Assembly: GCA_002914845.1 (NCBI GenBank)
Contig: JXTC01000025.1
Coordinates: 1,556,947 to 1,620,946, forward strand
From: Trema orientale
Taxonomy: Eukaryota; Streptophyta; Magnoliopsida; Rosales; Cannabaceae
DNA length: 64,000 bases
Direction of reading: 5' to 3'
Shown here: piece after piece, positions 1 to 10,378 of the stretch
Layout of the letters: each line of letters begins with the position of its first letter
Position numbering within the stretch: position 1 is the first letter of the stretch
Translations under genes and position numbers: made by a program
Notes under the pieces: model-generated
Told to the model about the DNA's origin: nothing
What the model saw: the letters and a program-made list of their open reading frames with translations, nothing else
Databases searched by the model: none

Positions 1-587
1 AAAGGGAGAAAAAAATATGACATTGAAGATCAAAATCTGATGAGAAGTATAAACACTGGCAGAAGAAATTGCACCCAAATTTAGTGCATTTAAAATCAGA
101 GGTTTGTCGCTTTGTCTACTATAATGTTAGACTTTGAAATGGTAAGTTTGACAAAAATGTTTTTGATTTGAGTTGATTTTTATGATATTTTGTTAGAAAG
201 AAAGAGAATAGGCTGCCAATCAGTCTGCTCGGATGCTGCTCGGGTGATCGATGCATATCGCACGCTTAGATTGATGCATATCGCACGCTTAGGAAACCTT
301 TGTCATGGGCAATCTATGTTGTAAGATTTCTTCCTTTTTATTTTTGATTTTTCGAGAATGTAAGTCACTTTTTGGCTTATGATTTATTAACATTATGAAT
401 CTAAATGCAAATATCTGTAGTCGATGTTCGCTTTTTCTCATTTATATGTTTCAATCTGAAAATTCAGTTGAGGGGTAAAGGTAATGAAGGCAGTATTGGA
501 GTTCCCACGATATACTTTTGGAAGGACCTTTGTAACCTTTCCCGCTATTGTGTTTGTATTTGTTTCTGTGTTTGTGAATCCGGACGA
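1..587 (+). pseudogene. Partial upstream copy of HscB exons 2-3
   Basis: This stretch is a diverged copy of the HscB gene segment at about 1491-2039, running from exon 2 through exon 3 into intron 3. The exon 2-like part (about 5-110) still reads through the J-domain HPD region, and the exon 3-like part (about 199-325) keeps the AYRTLR coding stretch. The exon 3 copy carries an internal repeat of the segment containing GATGCATATCGCACGCTTAG, which is absent from the intact gene, plus small indels that break the frame. The intron-derived part (405-583) is close to 1859-2038. The copy stops abruptly just before the HscB promoter; its left edge is at or beyond the window start. No exon 1 or later exons follow it, so it should not encode a working protein. 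Confidence 0.85.
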
Positions 588-737
588 CAGCATTCCAATT
601 TTAAGCATTCAACTCCCTAAAACGACAGCAACTTTCAAAATCTAAACGACGTGTCGTTTTCATCATCAACAGTTCAACACTACTTTTTTCACAGTGTCGT
701 AGCAGGTTCAGAAAAAAGTCCAGAGAGCTTTCCCGCT
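588..737 (+). promoter_or_regulatory. HscB promoter and 5' leader with a near-palindrome
   Basis: Only about 150 bases separate the duplicated fragment from the HscB start codon. They contain a near-perfect dyad, AAACGACGTGTCGTTT (about 644-659), with an ACGTGTC core as bound by plant bZIP factors, and a half-site AAACGAC nearby (about 619). No clear TATA box is seen. An in-frame ATG at 651 lies inside the dyad and would add 29 residues; the ATG at 738 is preferred because it begins an Arg/Ser-rich presequence. Confidence 0.45.
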
Positions 738-2990
738 ATGACGAGGCAAAGGCAGCTGCGAACCCTTCTCTCCTTCTCCTCCTCCTCCTCCTCCGCCGTT
801 CTCCGGCGAACCCTGAATCCTTCAAACCCTAATCTCCCACTCGACTCCGCAGCCAAACCTCCATCTCCATCTCCCTCTTCCTTCTTCTCACCCTCACTGA
901 CCACTTATTCCAATAACCATAGGCTCCTCCCCGGCCGCGGGCTCGATTTTCTCGGGAATCGCAGACTTTCCGGGAAAATTTTTCTCAGCTCCCAATCGGC
1001 CCGGGAACTCGATTCCAAGTGCTGGAACTGTAATGCCGCGGCGCCGTTTCTTGTGTGCTCGTCTTGTCGGTGCATTCAACCGGTGGATCAGTCTGTGGAT
1101 TACTTTCAGATATTCGGATTGTAAGTCACTCGAGATTGAATTGAATTGTTTCGAAGTTAGGGTTTGAGATTTGGTTTCGTAGTTTTGGAAAGGTAGGAAC
1201 CTTTTTTGCAAATTTTCTTAGCTAATTCTTGTTTGGTTGCTGAGAAAAAGAGATTTAAGCAGAAGGAATTTGAAATTTATTGGTTACTTTTGGTTCTTTC
1301 CCAAGCTTAAAGTTTTTCTATTAGGCTGAATAGTGGGTACCGATAAAGCTTATAAATTTAGTTGCTTTTATTTAGATTCAGGGTTTCATTTAGTTGCTTT
1401 TATTTAGATTCAGTAGTTCATTATGTGTCGTTGTTAAATACTTTAACATATAAATGGTTTCATTTTGTGTTGTTAAATATTTTGACATAGGGAAAAAAAG
1501 TACGACATTGAAGATCAAAATCTGGATGGGAAGTACAAAGACTGGCAGAAGAAATTGCACCCAGATTTAGTGCATTCAAAATCAAAGGTTTGTCGCTTTG
1601 TTTACTGCAATATTTCACTTTGAAATGGTCAAGTTTGACGAAAATGCTTTTGATTTGAGTTGATTTTTATGGTACTTTGTTAGAAAGAAAGAGAATATGC
1701 TGCTGATCAGTCTGCTCGGGTGATCGATGCTTATCGCACGCTTAGGAAATCTTTGTCAAGGGCAATCTATGTTGTAAGATTTCTTCTTTTTTTACTTTTA
1801 GTTTTCGAAGAATGTAAGTCTACTTTTCGCTTAAGATTTATTAACATTATGAATTTAAATGCAAATATCTGTAGTCGATGTTCAGTTTTTCTTATTTAAA
1901 TGTTTCTATCTGAAAACCCAGTTGAGGGGTAAAGGTAATGAAGGCAGTATTGGAGTTCCCATGATATACTTTTGGAAGGACCTTTGTAACCTTTCACGCT
2001 ATTGTGTTTGTATTTGTTTCTGTTTTTGTGAATCCGGACATATGGTATCCGTATCCTTGCTTGCCTTTTTTCTTCTACAAGTTCATGAAACTAAAGTTGG
2101 CTATTTATGTTACAGCTGAAGCTTGAAGGTGTAAATGTTGATGAAGAAGAAACAATTTCAGAACTCGATTTGCTTGTTGAGGTAAGTTAGACTGGCATAT
2201 TTGCTTAATGTATTAAATATTGACCCAAGTTTAGTTTTATTTGAAGAATATATAAACAAAACAAAGTGAAGCGATGTCCCTTCTAGCAGTGTTCTCATCC
2301 ACAATTGAGTTTAGTCTGAGACTGATGGAAAGCGGACTATTTTTTTAAATTCCCTTATTTACTTTCTAGCCTGTAATCTGGCTCTGCAATTAGCTATGTT
2401 TTGCTCTCCTGAGATTACTTTAAAAAATAAAATGAGTGGTTCTAATCCATTAGAAGTACTCTTATCCTTGAATACTTGATATGAAATGCAGATAATGGAA
2501 ATCAGGGAAGCTGTTGAGGAGGCAGCTGACTCTCAGGCTCTAAATCAGATTCAATCTGAGGTACAAATGGGCCTTTCTTTTAAAATGCTGGCGAGTCTGA
2601 AATTAGCAGGAAGGATTCACCTATCTAAAGTGTTTCTTATTCCTAGTTTGAGATTTGAATACTGTCGCTTATTTTATTAGAATGCAATCAAGAATTGGAA
2701 AATAGTGGCTCAATATTGAAAAGGATGATTAACATATCAGAGCAGAAAGGCCTTCATTCAAGAAACCGTTTCGTTATCCAAAATATGTGTAGTTACTAAT
2801 TCAGTGAAATCATTTTCCTTGCTGTTTATGTCATGAAATTTTGTTTGTCCAGATGCAAGAGAAAATAAAACACTGGTCCAACTTGTTTGCAAATGCATAT
2901 CGGGATCGGAACTTTGGAGAAGCTGTGAAAGCTATACGGAGAATGACATACTATGAGCGTGTTACTGAAGAAATTGTAAAAAAGCTTTAA
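738..2990 (+). CDS. HSCB: Mitochondrial iron-sulfur co-chaperone HscB (J-protein)
   Basis: Six exons: 738-1120, 1491-1587, 1684-1773, 2116-2181, 2492-2560, 2853-2990, all with GT-AG borders and consistent phases, giving 280 residues. The N-terminus (MTRQRQLRTLLSF...) is Arg/Ser-rich and acid-poor, as in a mitochondrial presequence. A zinc-binding CxxC pair (C95/C98 and C107/C110) precedes a J domain with the HPD triad at 151-153. The C-terminal helical region (exons 4-6, rich in E and K, ending KAIRRMTYYERV) is the HscB oligomerisation domain that holds the scaffold protein ISU. In the family, HscB delivers ISU to an Hsp70 for Fe-S cluster transfer. The gene runs convergently toward the PPR gene. 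A broken copy of exons 2-3 lies just upstream. Confidence 0.93.
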
Positions 2991-4329
2991 TATGAGGTAC
3001 CTGATATGTTTTGATGACTAATCCTTAGTACTCCTTGATGGGTATTATCCTATGTGGAAACAAATTTTGTTATTTGTACTAATAAGGATAATATTCTTTT
3101 GACTGATCCTTATCAGAAATAATTGAATGTTTCGGGGTGCGTGCCACTTCTGTCTACTGTCTCTTGCTTTACTCGTTTCCTGTGTGTGATGGTTTGTGAA
3201 AATGGACATTTTATTTTCCTTGTCCCTCTTCTTCTTCTTCTTTCGAAACAGTCAGATTCTTCAAGGAATACACGAGTAGTGAATAATGGTTTTGCTGCTT
3301 GTATGTCTTGATATTGATACTAGTTTTTACAATTGAATGTCTTCCTTTCTCATTACCAAAGTGACAAATATAGTAACGTATTTCTAACCAAGCAATTACC
3401 ACATTTTTCAGGCTCCTGCTGGCCCAGTGCCCATTTTGCCATCAGTCAGCTTTGTTGTTCTCATGCTGCCAAACTAACGCCAGGTTCACCTGCCAATCAC
3501 GTCGTAAGTGTCTTTTCTCCCCCATTTTCAGGGACTGGTATATTGGTTGTTCTTAGTTGGATTTTGACATATGAATTTTTTACATTATCAAAACTCATCT
3601 CCTAATTTATTCTACTTGGCTTTGTATGATTGCAAAGCTATTCATTCCTCTTTCATGACAAGGATGTGGAAGGTGTCAATTTTTTGTACTCAAATAGTTG
3701 TATAAGATGGTTGATGGTTTAGCTGCTTACTGAGGCAGAGGCACCCATTGTGGTGATAGTTTCATATTTGATTCAATGCGTACCTGTTATGATAATATAA
3801 GCTATATTTCTCTTCTCTAGATGAGAGAAAGCTTTACATTATCCATGTTCATCTGATCTGGTTCTTTCGTTTCACTTTCCAGGTAGAATTAAAATCAAGA
3901 TTCGTTAGAGGCCCAAATGTTCGAGGAAATTTAGTCTAGCCCTTCGCCTGTTCCCTGTCATAGATTATGTAATTTATGCTCTTCCTACAAACCAAGGAGG
4001 AGAAATTTTTTTTTTTTTTTCTATGCTAATATTTTTTTTTTGGGAGGAGTTTTATACCACTATTTTCAAGCGCTTGTAAGAATAAAAGTTGATTATGCCA
4101 ATAAACGGTCTTTTTACTAAGTTGTTTAAAGCTACATATGTTCCTGTATTTTTATTGTTATTATTATTTTTCTGTCAATATTGTCATAAGACTGTACTTA
4201 AGGTTTTATAAAATTTTAAACGATTTTAACTTTTAACTCGTTTATTTGATATATTGTTTCGCATACAAGGACGTAGAAGTAAATTACTATGAACAACGAG
4301 ACCAACATCTAGCGGGAACAAGAATATAA
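2991..4329 (+). other. HscB 3' region, possibly spliced 3' UTR
   Basis: No coding gene is seen. Right after the stop codon comes a good donor (TATGAG|GTACCTG, 2996). Good acceptors and a donor then outline a segment at about 3413-3503 (TTTTTCAG| to |GTAAGTG) and another beginning near 3883 (TTTCCAG|). These could be 3' UTR exons or alternative terminal exons. The first would read APAGPVPILPSVSF before a stop. T-rich runs at about 4007-4040 lie near the likely transcript end. The HscB and PPR stop codons are about 1.34 kb apart. Confidence 0.3.
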
Positions 4330-7300
4330 TTATGTCATAAACTTGCGTTTTCTTATGAAAGCTATCTTTTGTTGCATTACATTCTGTGCCAAACTCTGCT
4401 TGCCTTCCCTGTTTAAGCCATGAAAAATTGTTCTAAAATTAACAGTGCTAGGAACAATCCCACTACTCAACATTTCATCTATAAGCCTTAAAGCTTCTTC
4501 AGATTTGCCCACCTTACAAAGACAGCCGATGAACATTGAATAGGTTTTGAAGTCCGGCGAAGGTCCTTTAAGTTTCATACGATAGAACACATTCCACGCC
4601 TCAGAAACATTCCCCATGTTCACGTATCCACGAATGAATGTTGAATAAGTAACAGTCGTTGGTTCACAACCCTCTTCTCTCATCTTTTGAAGAGTTTCCA
4701 ATGCCTTTTCAATCCGTTTCTCTTTCAAGAAATGAACTATCAGTGATGTGTAAACATGGACGGTCGGATTTACGCCGGCCTGCTTCATCGAATTCATCTT
4801 TTCGAGGGCTTCTTTTAGTTGTCCCTTCCTCAACAGCCCATGAAAGATGCTTCCATAAGTAGAGTGATCTAGTGTAGCTCTATCTGGTCCAATCTCATCC
4901 ACCATGGTCAAAGCTTCTTCTATCCTGCCTGCTCGGCAGAGAGCCCTGATGTACAAGGAATAACCTAGGGGAACTGTGAAACCAGCTTTATGAAGAGATT
5001 CCACACATTTCCTAGCATCCAAAAGCTTACCAACTTCACATAAACAAGCAAGATAACTTTCAACCAATTCCTTGTCCGGAATGTGTCCGGTACGAATCAT
5101 TTCTTGAAATAAACTTATGGCTTCGACTACCTTCCTACCTTTTCTCCCGCAAAGAGATATGATCAAGTACTTGTAGGTACTGGCAGTTGGGTTACAATTG
5201 TTAGCTTTCATCTCTCCGAAAGTATTCAAAGCAATCTCGGTCAAACCTATTCGACCATATAGCATGATCATGATTGTCCATGTATCTGATGTTATCAAGT
5301 AACCTTTTCTTCTCATCTCATAGAATAGGTTCTTCATGTGCCTGAAATCTTTCCCACGTCCTGCAAGTTTGATGGCCATGTTGTATGTTTCTGCGGTGTG
5401 GCTGTAGTTAGCTCGCTTTCCTAACCATGAGAAGAACTGTAACGCGGCAAAACCATTCGTGTTGCAATTCCTCAAAACCTCCATAACAAGTTCTGGTGTG
5501 AATTTCACAGTGCACTTCTCCAAAGCTCCTTGAATTAAGGACCAATCTAGTGACGATGACAAAATCCTACTAATTTGCTGCAAATCCCTTTCACTGTAAG
5601 CTTTTGGAAGTGGCTCCAATATATAACAATCTGTCTGCTCAGGCTCTGACTCGTGAATCAAATCCACATTCAGTTCCCGTTCCACAGATGATTTATCAGT
5701 AGACTCATCAGCTGGAGCGTCAAGTTTGGAGGTTCTCTGAATCTGCTTTACCTTCTCCACATTATCTTTCTCTCCCTTTTTCTCCATATGAGATATTATC
5801 CAATGGAATATTTCATCCCCAATAAATGTCTCAGAAGCTCGCATCTCATTCAAAACCTTGAGAATTTCATCTGTGCTTGAAATCCTACACAGCTCCTTAA
5901 TGAATATTGAATATGATTTCCAAGTAGGACGAATGCCTTTGTCTTCCATACTCCTGAAAACTTTCCACGCTTCAGAAATACGATTCTCACGAACGTGACC
6001 TGCAACCATTGTTGTTATTGCCACACTATCAGGCTCGACTCCTCTTTCCAGCATCTCATTATATAACTCGCAACCCTTCTCATATTTATTCAATCTGAAG
6101 AGATGTTGCATCAACTCTGTGTAGGTGGAAGCTGTAGGACAATGCCCCGATTCTTCCATGCTTTGAAACAGTTCAAGGGCTTTAGAAATATCATTTCTTC
6201 TTAAGTACCCATTGATAATTACTCCATAAATCTTTTCATCAATGAACTGTCTCCTTTTCATAATTTCAAAAATTTCCAAAGCGTCTCCAATCCTATCAGC
6301 TCTACACAATCCTTTAACTAAGGTCTCAAAGTATTCGCGGCCAAATGTCACATCTTTATCTTTGAGGTTTCGTATGAATTCCAAAGCATCCCTTATCCTC
6401 CCTGATACGCAAAAACTCTTAAGTACACAACCATAAACAATTTGATCAGGAATCTCCGAAACTTTTATCATGTCATCTGCAACCAAGTGAACGCCAGCAG
6501 CATCTCCAGATCTTGCTACACAACTCAATAGCATCTTATACAAGCTCAGGTTAAGTCCAATATCCTTCTGGGCCATTTCCTTGTAAAATTCCATTGCAAT
6601 CTCTGCTTTTCCAGCTGAACAAAGTGATCGTATCATCATCTTGTAGACCATCCCATCCGGTTCCATACCAGATTTTGTGATTTTATCATAAACCAACAAG
6701 GCTTTGCCAATCAACTTGGCCCTGCCATAATGCGAGATAACAATAGTCCAAGTCTTGAGATCCTTCTTACAAGAGGTCATCTCCATTTCCTCCACTAGCT
6801 TCTCCATCAGCCCAAACTCTTTAACTTCCCCAGCTATATACAGCATGGTATTATAAGTTTCGGTTGTATGATGAAAACCATCTCTAAGCTTCACCCAGTT
6901 AAAGAACCTCAGAGCTAAATGTGGCACTTTGAAGCACCTTTTCAACACTTTATCAACAACCTCAGGCTCCAACACAAAACCCAATTTCTCCAACCGATCT
7001 TCCATCAAAACCGAACCATTTTCACCACGAATAATTTCAGTAACCTCATGAACAACGGGACTAACATCTTTTTCACCAAAATTTCCTAACTGGGTTTCTC
7101 CCAAAACCGATGTATCCTCCTGTTCTTCCCCTAAACTCGCCTCACCATTTCCACAAACACTTGGAGCGCAACGCAAGCTCTTTCCACTAACAACACCATC
7201 CCTCCCATGGATTTCTCCGGATATCAAAAACCCAGATGAGGTTCCATCCGCAATTAAGTTCTCAGCACCTAAAATCTCAGTAATCTCATTGAAAAGGGAC

Positions 7301-7473
7301 CCAATGCTACTAGTTTGTGGTTGTTTTTTCACGTCAGTCTCCCGGGGTTTCTTAAACTTAGATGACCTAGCTACGCTTGAAAGGTGATCAACTTGAGATA
7401 AACCTGAGAAGCCCAAACCATGGAGCTTGACAGTGTACGAATACAAGGAGTGGAGCCTGATTACGACTCTCAT
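4330..7473 (-). CDS. Pentatricopeptide repeat protein, P-class, At5g06400-like
   Basis: A single 1047-residue open frame without introns, as is usual for plant PPR genes. The N-terminus (MRVVIRLHSLYSYTVKLHGL) is basic and hydroxylated, fitting import into mitochondria. Two arrays of 35-residue repeats are visible: about residues 205-575 (for example TYTELMQHLFRLNKYEKGCELYNEM) and about 695-1035 (for example TYSMFIGCLCKVGKSEEAL). They are separated by a charged linker at about 590-665. No E, DYW or SMR tail is present, so this is a P-class protein. Such proteins bind specific organelle RNAs to stabilise, splice or help translate them; the target is unknown. Length and two-block layout match the Arabidopsis At5g06400 product as remembered. 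The gene is convergent with HscB. Confidence 0.93.
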   Translation of the reverse strand: MRVVIRLHSLYSYTVKLHGLGFSGLSQVDHLSSVARSSKFKKPRETDVKKQPQTSSIGSLFNEITEILGAENLIADGTSSGFLISGEIHGRDGVVSGKSLRCAPSVCGNGEASLGEEQEDTSVLGETQLGNFGEKDVSPVVHEVTEIIRGENGSVLMEDRLEKLGFVLEPEVVDKVLKRCFKVPHLALRFFNWVKLRDGFHHTTETYNTMLYIAGEVKEFGLMEKLVEEMEMTSCKKDLKTWTIVISHYGRAKLIGKALLVYDKITKSGMEPDGMVYKMMIRSLCSAGKAEIAMEFYKEMAQKDIGLNLSLYKMLLSCVARSGDAAGVHLVADDMIKVSEIPDQIVYGCVLKSFCVSGRIRDALEFIRNLKDKDVTFGREYFETLVKGLCRADRIGDALEIFEIMKRRQFIDEKIYGVIINGYLRRNDISKALELFQSMEESGHCPTASTYTELMQHLFRLNKYEKGCELYNEMLERGVEPDSVAITTMVAGHVRENRISEAWKVFRSMEDKGIRPTWKSYSIFIKELCRISSTDEILKVLNEMRASETFIGDEIFHWIISHMEKKGEKDNVEKVKQIQRTSKLDAPADESTDKSSVERELNVDLIHESEPEQTDCYILEPLPKAYSERDLQQISRILSSSLDWSLIQGALEKCTVKFTPELVMEVLRNCNTNGFAALQFFSWLGKRANYSHTAETYNMAIKLAGRGKDFRHMKNLFYEMRRKGYLITSDTWTIMIMLYGRIGLTEIALNTFGEMKANNCNPTASTYKYLIISLCGRKGRKVVEAISLFQEMIRTGHIPDKELVESYLACLCEVGKLLDARKCVESLHKAGFTVPLGYSLYIRALCRAGRIEEALTMVDEIGPDRATLDHSTYGSIFHGLLRKGQLKEALEKMNSMKQAGVNPTVHVYTSLIVHFLKEKRIEKALETLQKMREEGCEPTTVTYSTFIRGYVNMGNVSEAWNVFYRMKLKGPSPDFKTYSMFIGCLCKVGKSEEALRLIDEMLSSGIVPSTVNFRTIFHGLNREGKQSLAQNVMQQKIAFIRKRKFMT

Positions 7474-7590
7474 GGCGAGCTCTAGTTTTCTTCTTCCATT
7501 GAGGGTTGATTACCGCATAACTTAAGACTCGTCAATCGAATAAAACCGGACATATTGATATATGAAATTTTAGCCTTGCCAACATCCAAA

Positions 7591-7663
7591 GCGCTCGTGG
7601 CCTAATGGATAAGGCGTCTGACTTCTAATCAGACGATTGTGGGTTCGAGTCCCACCGAGCGTG
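7591..7663 (+). tRNA. tRNA-Arg (anticodon TCT)
   Basis: A 73-base cloverleaf. The acceptor stem is GCGCTCG paired with CGAGCGT, ending in a G-T wobble. The anticodon stem TCTGA/TCAGA encloses the loop CTTCTAA with anticodon TCT, which reads AGA. The T arm GTGGG-TTCGAGT-CCCAC contains the B box and the D arm contains GGCCTAATGGATAAGG (A box). No intron and no encoded CCA, as in nuclear tRNA genes. A T-rich stretch with TTTT from about 7671 should act as the Pol III terminator. The gene lies about 120 bases upstream of the PPR start codon, on the opposite strand. Confidence 0.96.
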
Positions 7664-7929
7664 TCTGGTTTTCTTTTCTTCCTTTTATTTTTTTTGTTTT
7701 TTTTGGAAAAAAAAAAAAACCGACACCATGATAGGGTTAAAAAATCATGTCGTTTTTCTGACAACGACAATGAGAGAGAGAGTTGCTTATATTTATTTTC
7801 TTCAATAATGCTGGCCTTTCAACGCCAAAGCTTCAAACAATTCTTTTCTTGAATTTATGCGACCAAGAATTTCGGCTTTCTTGCTTTCTCTGCATGTTGA
7901 AAGCCTTTCTTAAGACTTGTTTTGCTCTA
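7664..7929. other. Spacer after the tRNA
   Basis: T-rich and A-rich homopolymer runs (about 7671-7720) follow the tRNA, then unremarkable AT-rich DNA leading into the 3' end of the RopGAP relic. No gene is supported here. Confidence 0.5.
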
Positions 7930-9518
7930 GTGCGCATTTTTGGCCACATCTACTGGAACACCCTCCTGGAAAACATTTGGCAAGGAACTTGGGATAACAA
8001 CTTCACAAGGACAACTGTCAACAAGAGTAATGATATTCTCAATGAATGGAACATGCGTTCATTTATGAGATTAGAGGAAGATAAGAGAATTTGGGACCCG
8101 TCTCCAGTTGTGGTACTTTCATCTTGACTTGAGTGACAAGGGCTGCCCAAAGCGGGTTCTTCAGTGACAGTGACTTTCTCACCTTCATTACCTGTGTTGG
8201 TCGAGCTTTGGTGCCGATCATCCTTGGAAGGGCTTTAGGCAGGTCTAAGGAGGCGTTTCCACCACCAAATATTCTTCATCTCAAAGTGTCTTGGCGACGA
8301 GAATCCTGAGGAAGTTCATCACTTGGGCTGCATACATCAATGCAGTCAAAGGATCCGCCATCTGCAACAATGCACCAAGACGAGTCACTAAGCCAAGCTT
8401 TTAGGGGATCCAACTTGATGAACCATCCTAAGAGAAGCATAAAACCATAAACATTTTACACAAGACTATTTTGGCGATTGAATTGAATTGATAAAGCTTG
8501 ACCACTGTATACTTATTAGACAAAAGAAGCCTTTCTAACATCTCAAATTATCTGTATGAAAGAAGCTTCAAATTTTGGACAATATCTATTGTCACTCACC
8601 CGACTCATGTTTCGTGCAAAATGACCAGGCGACATTGCGGGCATTCATCTTGTTCAGATGCTGCAGTTGTGCAAGCCATTAGACTAATTGCCCAATCAAG
8701 CAATGCAGTTAATGTTGGGGGAAGGAGCCCCAGAAGTTGAGCGCACTTCTCTAGTTGGGATTGCATTTCTAGCTCCGGCGAGAGAGAGCCTAACAAACCA
8801 GTTGGAAGTTCTCTAAACCAAACCTAAGGAATCACCAAAACACCATAAGCTGTCGATTAGTGAAAGTACCCAAAAATAAGTTGACCAAAATGAGAAACTG
8901 ATTCCTTTTGTTACGAAATTGTTTACTATTCGTAACCTGAAGATGAAACTTTCCAATTTTGTCAATGCTCGAGTCTAGAATTGGCAATTATATAATGTTA
9001 CAGAAAAAAAAAAAGTAAATCCTTGCCTTCATAAGAACTGCCAAACAGAGCACGCCAACGCAATATGGTATCTCTTTTCTGTTCTATTGGTCCCTAACAT
9101 AAACCTCTTGGCCGTTCTCAGCATTAACTCTGAAGATCCCTTCAGCCTGCATGTGATTAAGTTTCAAAATTCAGTGTAGTTTCCTGGAGCTAAGTTTCAA
9201 CAAGCCCAAAATCCCCATAGTAACAGAACAAAGGAATGAAGTTGAAATATTGGATCAGTACTTATAAAGTTCTACTTTTCACTTACAGGAAGAATGGAAG
9301 TAATAGGCTAGTGGTCATTCATTTACCCTCCTCTGTCTCTTTCAATCCTTTTCCTTTCAAATCCACATCCCTCCTCTTCCTCTTGCTCTGAACCCAAATG
9401 GGCTTGGACCCTTTCATTTACTATGGGACTGTCAAGGCTTTGAGCCTTCATTGGGTGTAGATGGAACACATGGAGTAGAAGAAAAGCTATGAGATGAGGA
9501 GGAGAGTACCCCAGTCAT
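7930..9518 (-). pseudogene. Decayed RopGAP (Rho-of-plants GTPase-activating protein) gene
   Basis: Read on the minus strand, pieces of a RopGAP appear in the correct order. A start region MTGVLSSSSHSFSSTP lies at 9518 and an acidic EQEEEG stretch near 9385. A RhoGAP start, LQAEGIFRINAENGQE, is near 9145-9085. WFRELPTGLLGSLSPE to LLDWAISLMA lies at about 8820-8680, LNKMNARNVA near 8660, and ADPLTALMYAAQVMNFL at about 8360-8300. A Ser-rich tail follows (about 8180-7950). Frames change several times: a stop follows codon 28, another follows VYVRDQ, another follows LVAKTL where the family continues REREEYLVE, and the LMA...NKMNARN segment is shifted. Intron positions look retained, so this is a decayed duplicate and not a retrocopy. 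The family switches off ROP GTPases at the plasma membrane; this copy should not. Confidence 0.85.
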
Positions 9519-10378
9519 GTTTTGGGGACCAAAAAAAACAAAAACTATTTTGCTAAGAAAAAAAGGGAAACGAAAGAGTCCTTTTTGGTTTTAAGTCCCT
9601 GATTTATTGTGATTTGGACTATCTGGCAATGCTGAAAAAAAAAAAAAAATGCAAACAAAAGCGAGCCTAGGATATGAATGAGGAATTGGAATTGGATTCA
9701 AGGAAGGGTTTTGGAGGTTGACACAAGATTGTCATCACTTTCTCTTTCTTTTTTTTATCCCCTATTTTTATGCATATTTTTCTTCTCTTTGCTGGCTCAA
9801 AAATTCAGGATTGAAGAACAAAGGATCTAGAGAGAGAGTTTACAGATTGTTGGATGTTGTTTTGAGGGAGAGAGAGAGAGAGTGGTAGGTTGAGATGGAG
9901 AGAAAGAAGAAAGTTTCATGAACCCGCTTATCCAGTCGTCCTTCTCTTATCTCATTTTACAGTCTTTAGAGTAATTATAGGCTTTTTGAAGCTGTAATAA
10001 CATTACATAACCTTCTTCTCTGAACTGAATTTTCCTTTTTCATTTCAACTCAAGTGACCAATTGAATCCACACCTTTCCTTGTCAGCAGCCTAAAAATAC
10101 AGATTCCAATATTACATGCGTTCAAGATCATGAAAGTTAGGCACTACCGTAGAGGCTCCCCAAAAGAATATTGATACAAGCGTTGCTTACCAAGCTTATC
10201 AAAATTTGATATTACAAAAACATTTTATTCATATGATTGAAAGAAAACATGTCATTAACATCTATCTCATGACTCAGTAAAAGAATATCCTGTAAAATCA
10301 TCCCAAAGATTTACAACAGTTAATACAGAGTTTCATCATCAAAGGCCACAAACAAGCACTTCCCTTCTCTGAAAAGCA
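9519..10378. other. Former promoter region of the RopGAP relic; no gene
   Basis: AT-rich DNA with a purine-rich stretch (GAGAGAGAGAGAG, about 9866-9882) and pyrimidine-rich runs, as often found in plant 5' leaders. This is consistent with the old 5' side of the minus-strand RopGAP relic. No open frame or RNA gene could be supported. Confidence 0.4.

Noticed and set aside
405-2119. Two similar plus-strand frames (405-620 and 1859-2119)
   Set aside because: They are HscB intron 3 sequence and its upstream duplicate, not coding.
7570-7852. Open frames crossing the tRNA, reading GGTRTHNRLIRSQTPYPLGH on the minus strand
   Set aside because: This is the familiar false peptide produced by translating a tRNA gene.
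7783-8127. Plus-strand 114-codon frame
   Set aside because: It is the reverse strand of the RopGAP relic tail and has no recognised similarity.
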